DNA of 64,000 nucleotides from Alphaproteobacteria bacterium (GTDB lineage: Bacteria; Myxococcota_A; UBA796; UBA2385). The position numbers were made by a program, and so were the translations under genes. Below the pieces are notes generated by a model. The model was given only the letters and a program-made list of their open reading frames with translations. It searched no databases and had not been told where the DNA came from. Shown here piece by piece: positions 26,801-33,628 of the stretch. How positions within the stretch are numbered: the first letter of the stretch is position 1; the number at the start of each line of letters is the position of its first letter. The DNA lies in NCBI GenBank assembly GCA_020632755.1, contig JACKEY010000004.1, positions 310,001-374,000 on the forward strand, read 5' to 3'.

Positions 26801-27071
26801 CACCGATCCCCTCGACCCGAGCGACGACGACCTGGGCGGCGACAGCGGCGGCACCGACAGCGGCGGCACCGACGGCGGTGTCGACTCCGGCGGCGACGAC
26901 AGCGGGACCACCGGCGACGACGGCGGGACCGACAGCGGGCTCGGCGCCACCCCCGGCAAGGTGCTGGGCGGCTGTGCGGGCTGCAGCGCGGCGCCCACCG
27001 GCGGTCGGGCCGCGGGTGCCCTGCTGCTGGGCTTCCTGGGCCTGTTGATCGGCATGCGTCGGCGGGACTGA
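23880..27071 (+). CDS. C-type lectin / MopE-repeat / TSP3-repeat surface protein with MYXO-CTERM tail
   Basis: 1063 residues from GTG with GGAGG 6 bases upstream and a signal peptide. Order: one MopE-like motif (about 25-85); a C-type lectin domain (about 92-209) with the classical Cys positions (100, 113, 184, 200, 208), an EPN tripeptide (174-176) and WND (195-197), the calcium and mannose-type sugar site; an array of 46-residue Asp-rich MopE-like repeats (about 279-646); about a dozen TSP3-like repeats (DTDDDGLTDGDEVD...TDPLD); a Gly/Ser/Asp linker; and GGCAGC, a hydrophobic stretch and MRRRD at the end, a MYXO-CTERM-like tail. The protein is likely a long calcium-stiffened stalk carrying a sugar-binding head near its N-terminus, anchored at the surface. 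It could serve in adhesion or prey/cell recognition. Confidence 0.88.
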   Translation: MAGSLLLLVSPLLSTASAATFYADSDGDGYGDPDSAVEADAAPDGYVDNADDCDDGDDAISPDATETCDGIDQDCDGSTDEDGVCPCDVEQNDGHAYMFCETTSTWTAARDYCRTYGYELATISSAEEDSWIDGECDSRSTAKWWMGGNDRTTEGTWAWVDGSDWTYENWHSGEPNDAGGGEDCLQHNRYTDGSWNDEPCGTSFRFVCESGEVITWYSDGDGDGYGDPSGSTITSSDQPDGYADNDDDCDDGDATIYPGASDTWYDGVDSDCAGDSDYDADGDGQDSDDYGGDDCDDTDASIYDGAPETWYDGIDSDCDGASDYDADGDGDDSETYGGGDCDDSDASIYTGAGDTWYDGVDSDCDGASDYDADGDGHDSDSYGGDDCDDGDASIYDGATETWYDGVDSDCDGASDYDADGDGDDSDAYGGGDCDDTDASISSGATETWYDGIDSDCDGASDYDADGDGDDSDVYGGTDCDDTDASIYDGATDTWYDGVDSDCAGDSDYDADGDGDDSDAYGGGDCDDTDASIYDGATDTWYDGIDSDCDGASDYDADGDGSDSEAYGGSDCDDTDATIYDGATETWYDGVDGDCDGASDYDADGDGHDSDAWGGDDCDDTDDTIYPGADEIEADGIDQDCNGVDSGVDTDGDGLTDDDEVDLGTDPFDDDTDDDGLTDGDEVDGGTDPLDEDTDDDGLSDGDEVDLGTDPLDDDTDDDGLTDGDEVDVHDTDPLDPDTDDDGLSDGDEVDVYGTDPLADDTDLDGLTDGDEVDVYGTDPLDRDTDDGGTGDGVEVLLDGTDPLDPSDDITDTTDTDGDGLTDRDEEVLGTDPLDPDSDDDGLTDGEEAGEGGTGTDPLDGDTDDDGIGDGREVDELGTDPKDRDSDDDGLSDGEEAGTDDGSTTGAGTDPLDPDSDDDGLSDGEEVLEHGTDPLDPDSDDDRLTDGDEIERGTDPLDSDTDDGGVPDGDEVDAGTDPLDPSDDDLGGDSGGTDSGGTDGGVDSGGDDSGTTGDDGGTDSGLGATPGKVLGGCAGCSAAPTGGRAAGALLLGFLGLLIGMRRRD
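24714..25817 (+). repeat. Tandem 138-base coding repeat (46-residue MopE-like unit)
   Basis: Seven full units and one diverged final unit of exactly 138 bases (for example unit starts at 24714, 24852 and 25680). Each encodes DADGDG...YGG.DCDD.DASIYDGA..TWYDG.DSDCDGASDY. Variation between units is mainly at 3-5 residue positions, consistent with recent unequal crossing-over. Confidence 0.9.
25818..26830 (+). repeat. TSP3-like calcium-binding repeat block
   Basis: Irregular repeats of about 14-20 residues of the form D.D.DGL.DGDEV..GTDPLD run through this part of the lectin gene. They belong to the bacterial thrombospondin type 3 repeat class, which binds calcium through Asp side chains. Confidence 0.85.
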
Positions 27072-27084
27072 CGGAGAACGGTCG

Positions 27085-28383
27085 ATGCCCCTGCAGCCAT
27101 CCGCCTGGCGCGACGACTACCGCGCCAGGCTCTGCACGCCCGCCCAGGCCGTGGCCGACCTGGGTCCCGGCGACGTCGTCTACATGGGCGGCAACGCCGC
27201 GACCCCCCGGGTGCTGGCTGCGGCCCTGGCCGAGCGGGCCGACCAGGTCGCCGGCCTGACCGTCGGTCACGTGCTGTTGCTGGGGGACGACCCCTTCGCG
27301 ACGGCCAAGGCCCGGGGCCTGATCCAGCACCTGTCGTGGTTCGTGGGGCCCGCGGACCGCAAGGCGGTGGTCGAGGGGCACGCCCGCTACGTGCCCTGCC
27401 ACCTCTCCGAGATCCCGGGGCTGCTGCGCACCGCGAACCCGGCCCTGGACGCGGCGCTGTTGATGGTGTCGCCGCCCGACAAGCACGGCTTCATGTCGCT
27501 GGGGGTCGAGGTGATGGCGTCGCTGGCCGCCGCCGAGGCCGCGCGGCGGGTCATCGTCCAGGTCAACCCGAAGATGCCGCGGGTGCTCGGCAACTCCTTC
27601 CTGCACGTCGGCCAGGTGCACCGCATCATCGAGGCCGAGCAGCCCCTCCCCGAGCTCCCTCCGCCAGAGGTCGGGCCGGTCGAGCGGGCCATCGCCGAGC
27701 ACCTCGTCCCATTGATCCCCCACGGCGCGACGCTGCAGCTGGGCATCGGCGCCATCCCCGATGCGGTGATCGGCCAGCTCGAGGGCCGCAACGACCTGGG
27801 CGTGCACAGCGAGATGATCTCGGACGGGGTCATGCGCGCCGTCGAGGCCGGCATCGTGACCGGCCGCTTCAAGACCCGTCACCGGCGCAAGGTGGTGACC
27901 ACCTTCGCCCTGGGCACCCGCGAGCTCTACGACTGGCTGGACAGCAACCCCGTGGTCGAGGCCCACCCCTGCGACCACACCAACGACATCCTGGTGGCCA
28001 GCGAGAACGCCCGGCTGATCGCGATCAACTCGGCGATCAGCGTGGACCTGTCGGGGCAGGTCAACAGCGACAGCATCGGCGGGCGCATCTACTCGGGGGT
28101 CGGCGGGCAGGTCGACTTCATGCGTGCGGCCGCCCGGTCGGTGGGTGGTCGGCCGGTGATCGCCATCCCCAGCACTGCCAGCGGCGGCCGTCACTCCCGG
28201 ATCGTGTCCGTGCTGGCGGCCGGCGCCGGTGTGGTCACCAGCCGCGCCGATGTGCACACCGTCGTGACCGAGTACGGCGTGGCCGAGCTGTGGGGCAAGA
28301 GCCTGCCGGCCCGCGCAGAGTCGCTGATCGCCATCGCGCACCCGGACTTCCGGGACGCCCTGGCCCGGGAAGCGGGGCTCTGA
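27085..28383 (+). CDS. Acetyl-CoA hydrolase/transferase family (4-hydroxybutyrate CoA-transferase-like)
   Basis: 432 residues, typical length. Both CoA-transferase family I domains are visible: the N-terminal part with VVYMGGNAATP and LLMVSPPDKHGFMSLG, and the C-terminal part with LQLGIGAIPDAV, the catalytic Glu243 in GVHSEMISDG, and the late motifs SGVGGQVDF and VVTEYGVAELWGK. It transfers or hydrolyses short-chain acyl-CoA; among close relatives are acetate and 4-hydroxybutyrate CoA-transferases, and substrate choice cannot be told here. The ATG has GGAG 8 bases upstream. It is followed by a reductase 46 bases later and may share a transcript with it. Confidence 0.9.
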   Translation: MPLQPSAWRDDYRARLCTPAQAVADLGPGDVVYMGGNAATPRVLAAALAERADQVAGLTVGHVLLLGDDPFATAKARGLIQHLSWFVGPADRKAVVEGHARYVPCHLSEIPGLLRTANPALDAALLMVSPPDKHGFMSLGVEVMASLAAAEAARRVIVQVNPKMPRVLGNSFLHVGQVHRIIEAEQPLPELPPPEVGPVERAIAEHLVPLIPHGATLQLGIGAIPDAVIGQLEGRNDLGVHSEMISDGVMRAVEAGIVTGRFKTRHRRKVVTTFALGTRELYDWLDSNPVVEAHPCDHTNDILVASENARLIAINSAISVDLSGQVNSDSIGGRIYSGVGGQVDFMRAAARSVGGRPVIAIPSTASGGRHSRIVSVLAAGAGVVTSRADVHTVVTEYGVAELWGKSLPARAESLIAIAHPDFRDALAREAGL

Positions 28384-28429
28384 GCCCGAGGGGGCACGCC
28401 GGGCCGGGTCGACTGCGCTAGGACGGCGC

Positions 28430-29665
28430 ATGTCCTCGACCCGCGACCTCGACCTCGTCGTCGTCGGCGCCACCGGCTTCACCGGCCGGCAGTGCGCCGA
28501 CTACCTGGCGCAGCACGCGCCGGAATCCCTGCGCTGGGGACTCGCCGGCCGCAGCGAAGGCAAGCTGCTCGCCGTGCGGGACGCCCTGGGGCCCGCCCAT
28601 GCGGACCGCCCGGTGGTCGTGGTCGACACGCTGGACGGCGATGCGGTCGATGCGCTCGCCGCGCGCAGCCGGGTCGTGCTGACGACGGTCGGGCCCTACG
28701 CGCGCTTCGGAAGCCTGCTGTTCGCGGCCTGTGCCCGCCACGGCGCCGACTACCTGGACATCACCGGCGAGACCCCGTGGGTGCGCGAGATGATCGACGC
28801 CCACCACGAGACCGCCCGTCGGACCGGGGCCCGCATGGTGCCCCTGTCGGGCTTCGACTCGATCCCGAGCGACCTGGGCGTGTGGATGGTCGCCGACCAC
28901 GCCCGGCGGCACCTGGACCAGGGGCTGGTGGACGTCACGTCGGTGTTCAAGGCCAAGGGCGGCTTCAACGGCGGCACGGCGGCGAGCGCGCTCGGGATGA
29001 TGGACCGCGAGGCGATCCGGCGGCTGGCCCATCCCTTCCTGCTGTCGCCGGATCCGAAGGCGGTGTCGGACGACGTGGCGGCCCGCAGCCAGGATCCCCG
29101 CGGGCCGAGGTACGAGCCCCGGCTGGATGCCTGGCTGGCGCCGTTCTTCATGGGGCCGATCAACTCGCGGGTGGTCCGACGCAGCGCCGCCCTGCTCGCC
29201 GCGCGGGGGCAGGGCTACGGCGACGGCTTCGCCTATCGGGAGTGGATGTGGGGCGGCCGGGGCCTGGCCGGCCGTGCGACGGCGCTCGCGGCGACCGCGA
29301 CCATCGGCACGGTGTTCGGCCTGGGGCAGAAGCCCTGGGGCCGCCGGCTGTTCGAGCGGGTGGTGCCCGATCCGGGCGAGGGCCCGAGCGAGGCCGAGAT
29401 GGACGGCGGCTTCTTCCGCTGCGACCTGCTCGCCCGGACCGAGGGCGGCGTGGCGCTGCGTGGACGCATCCACGGCGACGGCGATCCCGGCAACCGCTGC
29501 ACGGTGCGCATGCTCTGCGAGAGCGCGCTGGCCTTCGCGACCCAGGGCGACGCCCTGCCGGCCCAGGAGGGGGGCGTCTGGACCCCGGCGTCGGCGCTGG
29601 GTGGCGTGCTGCTGGAGCGGCTGCGGGCGGCTGGCATGCAGTGGGAGGTCGCTGCGGCCGACTGA
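28430..29665 (+). CDS. Saccharopine-dehydrogenase-like / trans-acting enoyl reductase family protein
   Basis: 411 residues. The N-terminus is a Rossmann fold with GATGFTGRQ (about 13-21), then VLTTVGPYARFG, DYLDITGE and SGFDSIPSD, all standard for the family that contains mycobacterial trans-acting enoyl reductases and saccharopine-dehydrogenase-like oxidoreductases. It probably reduces a lipid or polyketide intermediate with NAD(P)H; the substrate is unknown. The ATG at 28430 has AGGA upstream. Its stop (29665) lies only 9 bases before the convergent stop of the insertion-sequence transposase, so its extreme C-terminus could have been changed by that insertion. Confidence 0.85.
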   Translation: MSSTRDLDLVVVGATGFTGRQCADYLAQHAPESLRWGLAGRSEGKLLAVRDALGPAHADRPVVVVDTLDGDAVDALAARSRVVLTTVGPYARFGSLLFAACARHGADYLDITGETPWVREMIDAHHETARRTGARMVPLSGFDSIPSDLGVWMVADHARRHLDQGLVDVTSVFKAKGGFNGGTAASALGMMDREAIRRLAHPFLLSPDPKAVSDDVAARSQDPRGPRYEPRLDAWLAPFFMGPINSRVVRRSAALLAARGQGYGDGFAYREWMWGGRGLAGRATALAATATIGTVFGLGQKPWGRRLFERVVPDPGEGPSEAEMDGGFFRCDLLARTEGGVALRGRIHGDGDPGNRCTVRMLCESALAFATQGDALPAQEGGVWTPASALGGVLLERLRAAGMQWEVAAAD

Positions 29666-29674
29666 CAGCAGCGC

Positions 29675-30636
29675 TCACCACGATTGAGCCTGGTAGCCGC
29701 AAGCGTTGAAGTACGACCGTGCATCTGCAGACGTGACAGCCCTCGCGGCATCGTCGAAGGCATCGTCAATGTCCTGGTGCGTTCGAGGCTTCGCCGCTCT
29801 CATGGCCTGCTTGACCTTGGACCATGCAAGTTCGATGGGACTGAAGTCGGGGGAGTAGGGCGGGAGGAACTTGAGTGTGGCGCCGCGGGCTTCGATGAGC
29901 TCGCGCGCCCGCTGCACCTTGTGGGCTCCGAGGTTGTCGAGCACGACGATGTCGCCCGGACGAAGGAGCGGCGCGAGGAAGTGCTCCACGTACGCCACGA
30001 ACACCGGCCCGCTGGTGCCACCGAGGACGGTCATGAGCGCTTCCATTCCTCGGACGGTGAGCGCTGCGAGCATTGTCGTCACCGCACCTCGGTTGCGCGG
30101 CACGGCGTCGGGTGCGCGCTGGCCACGGGGAGACCGCGCGTAGGTCGGCGTCATGGCGACGTGGCTGCCTGCCTCGTCGAGGACCCAGAGCTGCTCCGCA
30201 TCGACGCCGGTCAGCCACTCCTCGAACGCTGCGCGCTCTGCAACGACGGCGGCTCGGTCGCGTTCTTGAGCTCGGAGCGACTTTTTTTTCGGGTGTAGCC
30301 GCGCTTCCGGACCAGACGACCGACGGTCTGCCGGCTGCAGGCCAGCTCGGGATGCTCCTCGGCCCAACGATCGGCCAGGCGCTCAAGCGTCAGATCCGGC
30401 TCCGCCTCGAGCATGGCGATCAACTCGTCCACCGCAGCCTCGTTCAGCCGGCTGTCGTAGCCCCCGGTGGCCGGCTTGGGCTCAACGCCGCCGGACTCAC
30501 GATGGAGTCGCAAGATCCGGCTGACGCTCGCCCGGCCGACGCCGAGAGCTTCGGCGATGTACTCGTAGGTGCCCCCGTACTTCTGTCGGTACAGCACCAC
30601 GCGTTCGCGAATGTCGTTCGAGAGGGGAGCAGGCAT
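29675..30636 (-). CDS. IS630-family transposase, made by -1 frameshift
   Basis: Reading starts at ATG 30636 (GGAGG 5 bases upstream) in the helix-turn-helix frame and would shift -1 at the A8 tract 30289-30282 into the catalytic frame, giving about 320 residues, the usual size. The N-terminal part has a winged helix-turn-helix pair (YEYIAEALGVGRASVSRILRL; LACSRQTVGRLVRKRGY). The catalytic part shows the IS630 DDE pattern: Asp in LWVLDEAGSH, Asp in IVVLDNLGAHK and Glu in YSPDFSPIELAW. Without the shift the DDE frame has no own start with a ribosome binding site. Both frames look intact, so the element may be active. Confidence 0.8.
30211..30636 (-). CDS. IS630 ORFA, unshifted helix-turn-helix product
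   Basis: If no frameshift occurs, translation from 30636 ends at 30211, giving 141 residues with the DNA-binding helix-turn-helix region and about 24 unrelated residues after the slippery tract. In IS families of this kind such a short product can bind the ends and limit transposition; whether it does so here is inference. Confidence 0.6.
   Translation of the reverse strand: MPAPLSNDIRERVVLYRQKYGGTYEYIAEALGVGRASVSRILRLHRESGGVEPKPATGGYDSRLNEAAVDELIAMLEAEPDLTLERLADRWAEEHPELACSRQTVGRLVRKRGYTRKKSRSELKNATEPPSLQSAQRSRSG
30282..30289 (-). other. A8 slippery tract for transposase frameshift
   Basis: Eight A residues on the coding strand lie in the overlap of the two transposase frames; ORFA codons read CGA AAA AAA AGT and a one-base backward slip gives AAG TCG in the DDE frame. 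It may act by ribosomal slippage or by transcriptional slippage. Confidence 0.75.
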
Positions 30637-30840
30637 CGGGACCTCCACCCCCACTTGATCACGTACGGGCCGACGATGGAATCCGGGGCGGAAAACCGAT
30701 CTTCCACCCCCCCGAATCGCTTTCGGCAGCCACAGCGTCAGGCCACGGAGCAAGGCGCGCTGAACGGATCGACCGTGGCGGGCCCCGCTGTGAGCGCTGG
30801 GGCGGTGGGGGCCCTGTGGGCTCCCGCCCGGCGATCCCGG

Positions 30841-30868
30841 CCCACCTGGGTCAGGTGCCACAGGTGGG
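30841..30868. promoter_or_regulatory. 8-base inverted repeat upstream of the sigma-54 element
   Basis: CCCACCTG and CAGGTGGG form a perfect dyad around 12 bases, 24 bases before the -24 element. It is a candidate activator-binding site (about -50 to -80 from the predicted start). The rest of 30637-30892 shows no gene and no other clear signal. Confidence 0.45.
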
Positions 30869-30892
30869 GGCCGCGATCCCGGGGGTTGAACC

Positions 30893-30908
30893 TGGAACGC
30901 ACCTTGCT
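30893..30908 (+). promoter_or_regulatory. Sigma-54 (-24/-12) promoter
   Basis: TGGAACGCACCTTGCT matches the sigma-54 consensus TGGCACG-N4-TTGCW with one change, and the invariant GG and GC are separated by exactly 10 bases. Transcription would start near 30919, 39 bases before the PAS gene ATG. Confidence 0.7.
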
Positions 30909-30957
30909 TGGGAAGGGGGCGCGGCGTGCATGGCGCCGCGAGACCTCGGGACGCTCC

Positions 30958-31341
30958 ATGTACCTGGCAGACGACTTCCGGCCCTCCGCCGCGGGCCTCG
31001 ACCTCGACCGACTGGACGGCAGCCGGACGGCGGCGGTCGGGCTGCGGCGGGATCTGACCATCGGGCTGGCCAACCGGGCCTGGGCCGAAGCGGCGGGCTT
31101 CTTGTGTGGCAGCGCCGGCTACCCCGACGACGGCACGCGCTACCTGTCGGGCCTGCCCGAGGGCGAGCAGGCTGCCCTGGCCGCTGCCATCGGCGAGGTG
31201 GCCCGAACCTGCCAGCCCGTGAGCCACGAGCTGGTGGCGACGAGGGGCGAGTGCTCCCGTCGCTATCGGCTGCGCATCATGCCGCTGCCGCGCGGGGTGC
31301 TGGTGCTGCATCACCTGCTGGAGGAGCGCGTCGGGGCCTGA
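30958..31341 (+). CDS. Single-domain PAS-like protein
   Basis: 127 residues. The sequence AVGLRRDLTIGLANRAW, later GTRYLSGLPEGEQ, and the closing RRYRLRIMPLPRGVLVLHHLLEE follow the PAS fold as seen in sensor modules that end in the ...MPL...GVLVLHH strand before a kinase. No kinase or other output domain is attached. The ATG fits the domain; its ribosome binding site is weak. It is preceded by a sigma-54 promoter and a dyad. Its last 31 bases overlap the convergent exporter gene, so the two genes share 3' sequence. It may sense a small ligand and act on another protein. Confidence 0.65.
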   Translation: MYLADDFRPSAAGLDLDRLDGSRTAAVGLRRDLTIGLANRAWAEAAGFLCGSAGYPDDGTRYLSGLPEGEQAALAAAIGEVARTCQPVSHELVATRGECSRRYRLRIMPLPRGVLVLHHLLEERVGA

Positions 31342-33623
31342 CGATTCCGCCGGTCGAACAGGTGGAGCAGGGCGGGGAGGAGCAGCAGGTCGGCGAGGAG
31401 GGCGGCGATCATGGTGACCGCGCTGAGGATGCCGAACCAGCGCGTGCTGGTCAGGTCGCTCCAGGCCAGGACCCCGAAGCCGACGACCAGCAGCACCGAG
31501 GTGAGCACGATGGCCCGCCCCGCGCCGTGGAAGGTGCGGTGCAGGGCGTCATCGACGTCGTGGCCGTGGTCGCGCTCCTCGCGGTAGCGGACGACGAAGT
31601 GGATGGTGTCGTCCACCGCCAGGCCCACCGCCACCGTGAAGCTCACGATGTTGGTGATCTGCAGGTCTTCGCCCAGCACGCCCAGGGTGGCCAGGGTGAA
31701 CACCAGCGGCACCAGGTTGGGCACGGCGGCGATGAGCGCCAGCCGCAGGTCGCGCAGCAACACCAGCATGGTCACCAGGATGACCACGACGACCAGCCCG
31801 ACGCTGCGGACCAGGTCGTCGACCAGCTGGGCGACCCCCGACGATGCGATGAGCCCATCGCCGGTGACGTCGACGCGGGCGCCGGTGCCGGCGAACAGCT
31901 CGGCGGCACGGGCCTCGGCGATGGCCTTGGTCTCCATCAGCGCCCGGCCGCCGGCGTCCTGGGTGAGCATCAGGATCCGGGCGCCGCGGCGGTCGTCGGT
32001 CAGCAGCGCGTCCAGCGGGAGCTCGCCGGACATCTCGGCCAGCAGCAGCTCCTGGGCGACGGCCTCGCGGCTGTCGGGGATGCCCTCGGCGCCGGTCAGC
32101 AGGCCGTGGATGCGGGCCACCCACGACGCGGGCGAGCTCGCCCAGCCGACCTCGGGGCGCTGCCGGAGCTCGGCCTCGAGCGCCGCCATCGGCCGCAGCA
32201 GCTCCGGCGTCAGGACCGCGCCTTCGTCGGCCTCGGGCGGCAGCTCGATGTAGACGAAGACCGGCACGATGCCGCCCAGGCGCGTGTCGGCGTCGTGCAC
32301 CGCCCGGAAGGTCGGGTGCTCGGGCTGGTACATCTCCAGGATGCTGGACTGGCTCTGCACGTCCCGGCCCAGCCACAGCGCCCCGACCACCATGCCCAGG
32401 CAGGTCACCAGCACCGGCGCCGGGTGCCGGGCGACCAGCCGGTGCAGGGCCTCGAACAGGCTGCGGCCCGCTTCGGTCTGCAGGCTGCCCCCGACGCGGG
32501 CGGTCGGCACGAAGGCCAGCCAGGTCGGCAGCACCAACATGACGGCGATCCAGGAGATCAGCACGGCGACGGCGCAGTGGGTGCCGAAGTCACGGACCAC
32601 CTGGGTCTTCGCGACGAGCAGGGACGCGAAGCCCGCCGCCGTCGTGAAGCTGGTCAGGAAGGTGGCCATCGCCATGTGCCGCATGGTGGCGGCCATGGCG
32701 TCCGCCCGGTCGCCGGCGCGGTCCGCCAGCTCATCGCGGTAGCGGGCCACGATGTGCACCCCGTCGCTGAGCCCGATGACCACGACCAGCGTGGGCACCA
32801 GCACCGACAGCACGTTGAGCACCGCCCCCGACGCCAGCAGGGCGCCCATGACCCACAGGTCGGCGACCAGCACGACGAACAGCGGCGCCAGCCCGGACCA
32901 GAAGCGCCGGAACAGCAGCAGGCAGGTGCCGGCGAACAGGACGGCCACCAGCGGCAGGAAGCGCGTCTCGTCGTCGATCATCAGGTCGACGACCTCGGAC
33001 CGGATGAACGGCACGCCCGTGGCCTGGACCGTGATGCCGGCGGGCGTTGGACGGGCCCGGGCGGTCTCGACGACGGTGGCGACGGCGGGGGCCAGGTCTG
33101 CGACCCGCTCGCGCTCTCGGTCCAGGCGGACCCGGACGGCCGTGATGTCGCCGGCCCGGCCGATGACCAGCCCGGCCAGGGCGGGGTCGGACGCCGCGCG
33201 GGCGATGGCCGCGGCCGGGTCGGCGTCGTCCAGCGGCGCCTCGACGACCAGCAGCTCCCCCTCTGCCCGCACCGTGGCTGCGTCGACCAGCGAGTCGACC
33301 CCCTCGACGACGTCGAGCGCCTCGAGGTCTGCGTGCAGGTCGCGCAGGAAGGCGATCGCCTCGACCGTGCCGAGGTCTCCCTCCACCATCAGCACGACGT
33401 CGTTGTCCTCGCGCCCGAAGACCGCCTCGATCTCCTGCAGCCGCGAGATGTCGTCGCCCTTGTCCATGAACAGGGCCTGCGGCGTGAAGTCGACCGGCAG
33501 GCCGTCGCGCAATCGCATCCCGATGGCGGCGGCGGCGAGCAGCGACAGCAGCACGCTCAGTGCCAGCGCCCGCACCCGGTGCTCGACGACCGCTCGGCCC
33601 CACCAGGCGAACCACTCCGCCAC
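31311..33623 (-). CDS. RND/MMPL-family exporter (HAE3-like)
   Basis: 770 residues from GTG 33623. There is one N-terminal helix, a large extracytoplasmic loop, five to six helices (from about residue 225), a second helix near 400, a second large loop, and a final five-helix bundle, the internal duplication of the RND superfamily. Family features include the ...GLSDGVHIVARYR... and ...VAVGLAVDDTIHFVVRYREE... transmembrane segments, each with Asp residues used in proton coupling. This size and layout matches hydrophobe/amphiphile exporters of the HAE3 and hopanoid-transporter group, moving lipids or other hydrophobic compounds. It follows the flippase-like gene by 5 bases, so the two probably act together on an envelope lipid. 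Its 3' end overlaps the PAS gene by 31 bases. Confidence 0.88.
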   Translation of the reverse strand: MAEWFAWWGRAVVEHRVRALALSVLLSLLAAAAIGMRLRDGLPVDFTPQALFMDKGDDISRLQEIEAVFGREDNDVVLMVEGDLGTVEAIAFLRDLHADLEALDVVEGVDSLVDAATVRAEGELLVVEAPLDDADPAAAIARAASDPALAGLVIGRAGDITAVRVRLDRERERVADLAPAVATVVETARARPTPAGITVQATGVPFIRSEVVDLMIDDETRFLPLVAVLFAGTCLLLFRRFWSGLAPLFVVLVADLWVMGALLASGAVLNVLSVLVPTLVVVIGLSDGVHIVARYRDELADRAGDRADAMAATMRHMAMATFLTSFTTAAGFASLLVAKTQVVRDFGTHCAVAVLISWIAVMLVLPTWLAFVPTARVGGSLQTEAGRSLFEALHRLVARHPAPVLVTCLGMVVGALWLGRDVQSQSSILEMYQPEHPTFRAVHDADTRLGGIVPVFVYIELPPEADEGAVLTPELLRPMAALEAELRQRPEVGWASSPASWVARIHGLLTGAEGIPDSREAVAQELLLAEMSGELPLDALLTDDRRGARILMLTQDAGGRALMETKAIAEARAAELFAGTGARVDVTGDGLIASSGVAQLVDDLVRSVGLVVVVILVTMLVLLRDLRLALIAAVPNLVPLVFTLATLGVLGEDLQITNIVSFTVAVGLAVDDTIHFVVRYREERDHGHDVDDALHRTFHGAGRAIVLTSVLLVVGFGVLAWSDLTSTRWFGILSAVTMIAALLADLLLLPALLHLFDRRNRQAPTRSSSR

Positions 33624-33628
33624 GGCGT

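Larger units (their letters stand above)
29675..30636 (-). mobile_element. IS630-family insertion sequence (coding part)
   Basis: The element carries a helix-turn-helix frame and a DDE frame joined by a frameshift, and its base composition is visibly less GC-rich than the flanks. No terminal inverted repeats or TA duplication could be found with confidence at either side, so the limits given are those of the coding region only; the left end has almost no room between the transposase stop and the neighbouring stop. Confidence 0.75.

Noticed and set aside
29666..29674. Terminal inverted repeats of the IS630 element
   Set aside because: Comparison of both flanks gave no convincing match; ends left undefined.
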